From contig NZ_CAJTMN010000075.1 in assembly GCF_910577125.1 (NCBI RefSeq), positions 1 through 9,746 of the forward strand: a stretch of DNA of 9,746 nt, in the 5' to 3' direction. Every line of letters starts with the position of its first letter. Positions within the stretch are counted from its first letter, which is position 1. The notes below the pieces were generated by a model, which worked only from the letters and a program-made list of their open reading frames with translations, made no database searches and had not been told where the DNA came from. The stretch is from an uncultured Rikenella sp. GTDB taxonomy: Bacteria; Bacteroidota; Bacteroidia; Bacteroidales; Rikenellaceae. This document shows, piece by piece, positions 7,231 through 9,746 of the stretch. The position numbers were made by a program, and so were the translations under genes.

Positions 7231-7443
7231 TTGGGCAGAGGCTGCCGCAGCAAAACGAAGTTTTACCCGTCCACGCACCCGTTGGGTGTTTTGTTAGGGT
7301 TCTCTCTGCCTTACTAAGTGGGGCCCGCCCGGCCCGAGGGCAGTTCCGTCCGGCACGGAGCCCGACCCGCGCGCGACTGCTGGAGTAGGAAATCATCCAA
7401 ACGCGTAGTGCGCGTTTGGATACGATTTCCGCCAGCGCGCGGG
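7231..7443. repeat. Hairpin module M2, with a 42-bp insert
   Basis: Lead-in GGGCAGAGGCTGCCGCAG, then stem AAAAC-gaa-GTTTT (7252-7264) and CCCGTCCACG. Here the GGACG centre seen in M1 and M4 is replaced by a 42-bp segment (7276-7317) that opens with CACCC-gtt-GGGTG followed by TTTTGTT, a terminator-like element. The module resumes at GTGGGG, then GCCC-ggcccga-GGGC (7327-7341), TTCCGTCCGG, and a compound hairpin (7366-7443): CCCGCGCG/CGCGCGGG, CTGG/CCAG, GGAAATC/GATTTCC and CCAAACGCG-tagtg-CGCGTTTGG. Confidence 0.66.
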
Positions 7444-7479
7444 AAAATGTGGCGGAGCGACAGCGAAGCCGCAGTAAAG

Positions 7480-7575
7480 CGGACACGGGGCCGAGAGCGA
7501 GTAGCGCGATTCGCAGAATCGCCGTCCTCGGGCGCAGCGACGCGATAGCGGCGCGGGGGAGGCGCGCCGAGGACG
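7480..7575. repeat. Hairpin module M3 (variant)
   Basis: The lead-in GGGCCGAGAGCGAGTAGC resembles that of M1. The stem GCGATTC-gca-GAATCGC (7506-7522) is the M1 stem with one base pair swapped (A-T in M1, T-A here). The next part, CGTCCTCGG (7523-7531), pairs with CCGAGGACG (7567-7575) around a GC-rich loop, replacing the usual core. The remaining 30 bp to cassette 3 hold nothing I recognise. Confidence 0.55.
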
Positions 7576-7606
7576 AATGGGCAGAGCTCTTGCGCCCCGC
7601 ACAATC

Positions 7607-7793
7607 CCCCGCCCCGGGCAGCCGCTATCGCACCTCAGGCGTACTGTATACCGTCAGCAACTACGGATTCAGTTGGTCTTCAACAGCGAACGACAGTAGC
7701 GGGGTATACTTGGATTTCAGTGCGACAGAGCTCCACCCCAGCAGCACATACTACCGCGGCTACGGTTTTCAGTTGCGTTGCCTCTCGGAATAA
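7607..7793 (+). repeat. Dispersed cassette 3: orphan C-terminal FISUMP/lectin-like open frame
   Basis: GC box at 7607-7619, TAA at 7791-7793, 61 codons (187 nt, 12 shorter than cassettes 1 and 2). The product begins PAPGSRYRTSG, carries GFSWSSTAND in the centre and ends YYRGYGFQLRCLSE. The deletion relative to the others lies just after the first ten residues. This copy sits inside the hairpin array and points the same way as kdsD and the CBM9-like gene. The frame is open upstream to 7416, but only through hairpin repeats with no similarity to the rest of such a protein. Confidence 0.72.
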
Positions 7794-8031
7794 ACGGTGC
7801 CTGCGAGCACGCCGAAATAGCCGGGTCTACCCCAATAATCGGCAGCTGCGACCCTATTGGGCTGACCCAGCCGCAGAAATGCGAAGCATTTCCCGTCCAC
7901 GGGACGTGGGGCCTGCCCGGCCCGAGGGCAGTTCCGTCCGGTTCAAAGCTCGATCGTCGCCCGCCCCGCTTAAAGAGGAATTTCACTCGTTTTGCAGTGA
8001 GCAAAACCGAGATGAAATTCCTGCGGGCGAC
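7794..8031 (+). repeat. Cassette 3 tail joined to hairpin module M4
   Basis: Post-stop stem GTGC-ctgcga-GCAC (7797-7810); shared tail CCGAAATAGCCGGGTCTACC; then CCCAATA (7831-7837) pairing with TATTGGG (7855-7861). The module follows: GCCGCAG lead-in, GAAATGC-gaa-GCATTTC (7876-7892), CCACG-gga-CGTGG (7897-7909), CTGCCC-ggcccga-GGGCAG (7913-7931), TTCCGTCCGG (7932-7941), and a large hairpin (7956-8031). The large hairpin has GTCGCCCGC/GCGGGCGAC at the base, GGAATTTCA/TGAAATTCC, and GTTTTGC-agtga-GCAAAAC at the tip. This is the most complete copy of the module and the best example of cassette plus module in one unit. Confidence 0.65.
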
Positions 8032-8052
8032 TGAAACAAGCGCTGACAAGCT

Positions 8053-8126
8053 CGCGCGCCACGCCTTAATAAGGGAAATCGTCAAAATGTGCTGGCACAT
8101 TTTGACAGGATTTCTCAAGGCGCGCG
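8053..8126. repeat. Compound hairpin D
   Basis: CGCGCG (8053-8058) pairs with CGCGCG (8121-8126). Inside lie CCTT/AAGG, GAAATC/GATTTC and a 10-bp perfect tip TCAAAATGTG-ctgg-CACATTTTGA (8082-8105). The left arm CGCGCGCCACGCCTTAA closely matches that of the M1 large hairpin, yet the tip is unrelated in sequence. It lacks its own module core. From 8127 to 8219, the leader of the next gene, I see no promoter that fits the Bacteroidetes consensus and no ribosome site. Confidence 0.6.
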
Positions 8127-8219
8127 ATAAAACAGGACTACAACCCTGCAGTTCGCAGAGCCGCGAACAACCGACCCGAGCCCCGACCTACATAACAAAA
8201 AACTTAACCCAACCTTTAT

Positions 8220-9314
8220 ATGAGACTCTCGCTTCTTCTTTCGTGGACAGCCGGCCTGTTGGCAGCCACCGCACCCGTACAGGCCCGCCCGACCTCCGTA
8301 GACTTCAGTACCCCTTATCCGTTCGACCCGCCCCGCTACGTCTGCTACCGGGCGCCGCAGGAGGTGACCATCGACGGAGAAATCGACACTCCGGAATGGG
8401 CCGACGTGCCGTGGACATCCGACTTCGTGGACATCGAAGGCACCCGGCGGCCAGTGACACCGCGCCATCGGTGCCGGGCCAAACTGATGTGGGACGACCG
8501 ATATCTGTACATCGCCGCCGAGATGATCGAACCGAACCTTTGGGCCACCCTGACGGAGCGCGAATCGGTGATTTTCCACGACAACGACTTCGAAGTCTTT
8601 CTCGACGTGACCGGCAGCACCCACCACTACATGGAATTCGAAGTCAACGCCTTGGGAACCGAGTGGGATCTGATGCTGACACGTCCCTACCGCGACGGCG
8701 GCGCACCGCTCAACGCCTGGAATATGAACGGGATGCGGTCGGCCGTAAAGCTCTACGGCACACTCAACGACCCGTCGGACACGGACGAGAAATGGACGTT
8801 CGAAATGGCGATCCCGATCCACACCCTGCTGGAAGTTCGGTACGGGAAACGCGGCATCGAAGCCGGCGAACAATGGCGTCTGAACTTCTCGCGCGTGCAA
8901 TGGCTTTTGGACATCGTGGACGGCGCCTACGTCAAGCGGCCGAACCTGCCGGAAGACAACTGGGTGTGGGCCCCGAGCGGCAAGATCAGCATCCACGAAC
9001 CGGAATACTGGGGTTTCCTGCAATTTTCGGACATCACAGCCGGCAAAGGCGAAACTCCGTTCGTCTGGAACCGGAACGAAGAGGTCAAATGGGCCTTGAG
9101 ACAGCTCTATTTCCGGCAACGGGAGTTCCACAGTGCGACAGGACGCTGGGCCTCCTCCGCAAAAGAGCTGAAGGCTTCGGAAATCAAAATCGACGGACTC
9201 GCCTTCACCCCGACAGTTTACGCGGTAGGAGACAGCTACCGCATCACCGCGCCGGGCTTCGACGGCACCTCGTGGTACATCAACCAGCAGGGCTACATCG
9301 GCGAGGGGCGGTAA
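8220..9314 (+). CDS. Secreted carbohydrate-binding family 9-like protein
   Basis: A 364-residue exported protein. Residues 1-22 form a signal peptide (Met-Arg, hydrophobic core, cleavage after VQA) with no lipobox cysteine, so it is expected in the periplasm or beyond. The mature part matches the CBM9-like beta-sandwich pattern: APQEVTIDGEIDTPEWADVPW (about 43-63), LMWDDRYLYIAAEM (about 89-102), FHDNDFEVFLDVTGSTHHYMEFEVNALG, and later WRLNFSRVQW. In Bacteroidetes such stand-alone proteins are annotated as family-9 carbohydrate-binding; some relatives are attached to glycan-degrading enzymes. No catalytic domain is present. The C-terminal about 85 residues (from about 280) look like a separate small region I cannot name. 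The ATG at 8220 lacks a Shine-Dalgarno site. The gene appears monocistronic, with a strong terminator 29 bp after its stop. The ligand is unknown. Confidence 0.85.
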   Translation: MRLSLLLSWTAGLLAATAPVQARPTSVDFSTPYPFDPPRYVCYRAPQEVTIDGEIDTPEWADVPWTSDFVDIEGTRRPVTPRHRCRAKLMWDDRYLYIAAEMIEPNLWATLTERESVIFHDNDFEVFLDVTGSTHHYMEFEVNALGTEWDLMLTRPYRDGGAPLNAWNMNGMRSAVKLYGTLNDPSDTDEKWTFEMAIPIHTLLEVRYGKRGIEAGEQWRLNFSRVQWLLDIVDGAYVKRPNLPEDNWVWAPSGKISIHEPEYWGFLQFSDITAGKGETPFVWNRNEEVKWALRQLYFRQREFHSATGRWASSAKELKASEIKIDGLAFTPTVYAVGDSYRITAPGFDGTSWYINQQGYIGEGR

Positions 9315-9342
9315 GCCGAGCGGTCCGGCATGATTTTCCATA

Positions 9343-9387
9343 CGCCTGACGGCCCCCTCTCCGTCAGGCGTTTTATTTTATTTTTCA
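9343..9387 (+). terminator. Rho-independent terminator of the CBM9-like gene
   Basis: A perfect 10-bp stem, CGCCTGACGG (9343-9352) with CCGTCAGGCG (9361-9370), encloses an 8-nt loop and is followed by a T-rich run (TTTTATTTTATTTTTC). It lies 29 bp after the stop at 9312-9314. Cassette 4 starts right behind it. Confidence 0.95.
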
Positions 9388-9391
9388 ATCT

Positions 9392-9602
9392 CCCCGCCCC
9401 GGGCTTCCGCGACGCAGGACACCAGGGTGGATTGGGAGATTTGATTCGTGTCGGGAACAACGGAGCCAGCTGGTCATCCACGTCCAACCTCTTTGACAAA
9501 ACTTTGAGCGGCATGTGTATGGGTTTTCGCACGGAACTCCTCTTTACTACCAACGTGAACTATCGCGGCCACGGTCTTCAGTTGCGTTGCCTCTCGGAAT
9601 AA
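9392..9602 (+). repeat. Dispersed cassette 4: orphan C-terminal FISUMP/lectin-like open frame
   Basis: GC box at 9392-9404, TAA at 9600-9602, 69 codons (211 nt, 12 longer than cassettes 1 and 2). The product begins PAPGFRDAGHQGG, has GASWSSTSNL in the centre and ends NYRGHGLQLRCLSE. The box begins about five bases after the terminator T-run of the preceding gene, so the cassette is shielded from read-through and has no full-length gene in front. The frame is open upstream to an ATG at 9330, but that lies in the terminator region and is not a plausible start. Confidence 0.72.
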
Positions 9603-9746
9603 ACGGGGCGTGTCGCACTCACAATTGGCCGGGTCTACCCTAACAGGTAGCCTCTACCCCAATTTTACCGACACGGCCGCAGCGAAACGTAAGTTTCGCT
9701 CTGTCCCGCCGGGGTCACCCGGACGCCGCCCGCGTAGGGCAGTTCC
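9603..9746 (+). repeat. Cassette 4 tail and hairpin module M5, cut by the window edge
   Basis: Tail GGCCGGGTCTACCCTAACA, then GGTAG-cct-CTACC (9646-9658) with a short T-rich stretch. The module lead-in GGCCGCAG is followed by the 8-bp stem AGCGAAAC-gtaa-GTTTCGCT (9681-9700), CTGTCCCGCC, a diverged core, and GCCC-gcgta-GGGC (9728-9740) with AGTTCC at the edge. AGTTCC is the start of the AGTTCCGTCCGG box seen in M2 and M4, so the unit most likely continues beyond the window. Confidence 0.6.

Noticed and set aside
7053..8126. CRISPR array
   Set aside because: The repeated units are long, unequal and structured. There are no regularly spaced identical 25-40 nt repeats with unique spacers, and no cas gene.
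7956..8126. Integron attC sites after cassettes
   Set aside because: The folded shape is similar, but I see no GTTRRRY/RYYYAAC core boxes at the hairpin bases, and no integrase is in the window.
7778..9349. A 523-codon plus-strand frame overlapping the CBM9-like gene
   Set aside because: It runs through cassette 3, the hairpin repeats and then out of frame through a gene with a clear signal peptide and domain.
2154..9602. An active diversity-generating retroelement within the window
   Set aside because: There is no reverse transcriptase, accessory gene or adenine-rich template repeat here, and variation includes third positions and non-adenine changes. A remote system elsewhere is not excluded.

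Overview
The window reads as chromosomal DNA from a GC-rich Gram-negative bacterium of the Bacteroidales, perhaps Alistipes-like. This is inference. It rests on a textbook Bacteroidetes promoter (TTTG, 19 nt, TATTTTTG) in front of a tRNA, weak or absent Shine-Dalgarno sites at most genes, a KDO-pathway isomerase (so LPS is made), a RecQ with the extended C-terminus common in Bacteroidetes, and a secreted family-9 carbohydrate-binding-like protein.

Layout. Bases 1-50 hold the end of a hairpin repeat. tRNA-Leu(TAG) follows at 136-219. A minus-strand block then runs from 5873 down to 280: recQ, rsmA/ksgA, a cation diffusion facilitator transporter and an alpha/beta hydrolase. The last two are 5 bp apart and probably one operon. 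At about 5.98-6.02 kb the strands diverge. On the plus strand lie a KpsF/GutQ-type arabinose-5-phosphate isomerase (kdsD), a gene-free 1.2 kb stretch full of hairpin repeats, a secreted CBM9-like protein and its terminator. The genes are ordinary housekeeping or envelope functions; no shared pathway joins them.

The unusual content is between the genes. Four dispersed cassettes (2154-2352, 3336-3534, 7607-7793, 9392-9602) all point along the plus strand. Each begins with the same 13-nt GC box and ends with the same 26-nt block containing a TAA stop. Each keeps an open frame of 61-69 codons that looks like the C-terminal end of a FISUMP/DUF1566-type, possibly C-type-lectin-like, surface protein (PAPG...GxSWSS...GFQLRCLSE). 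None has a convincing start or the rest of such a gene. The interiors are highly diverged, yet lengths differ only in steps of 12 nt.

A second repeat family accompanies them: modular hairpin units with a short stem carrying a GNA-type triloop, the core CCCGTCCACG, a CTGCSC/GSGCAG stem, the box TTCCGTCCGG, then a large compound hairpin. Stem sequences differ between units with both strands changed together, so base pairing appears to be conserved. Cassettes 3 and 4 are each followed by such a unit, suggesting one composite element. I could not find a reverse transcriptase, recombinase or intact recipient gene in the window. Mechanism (a diversity-generating retroelement target, a silent donor cassette for gene conversion, or a non-autonomous mobile repeat) is therefore open.
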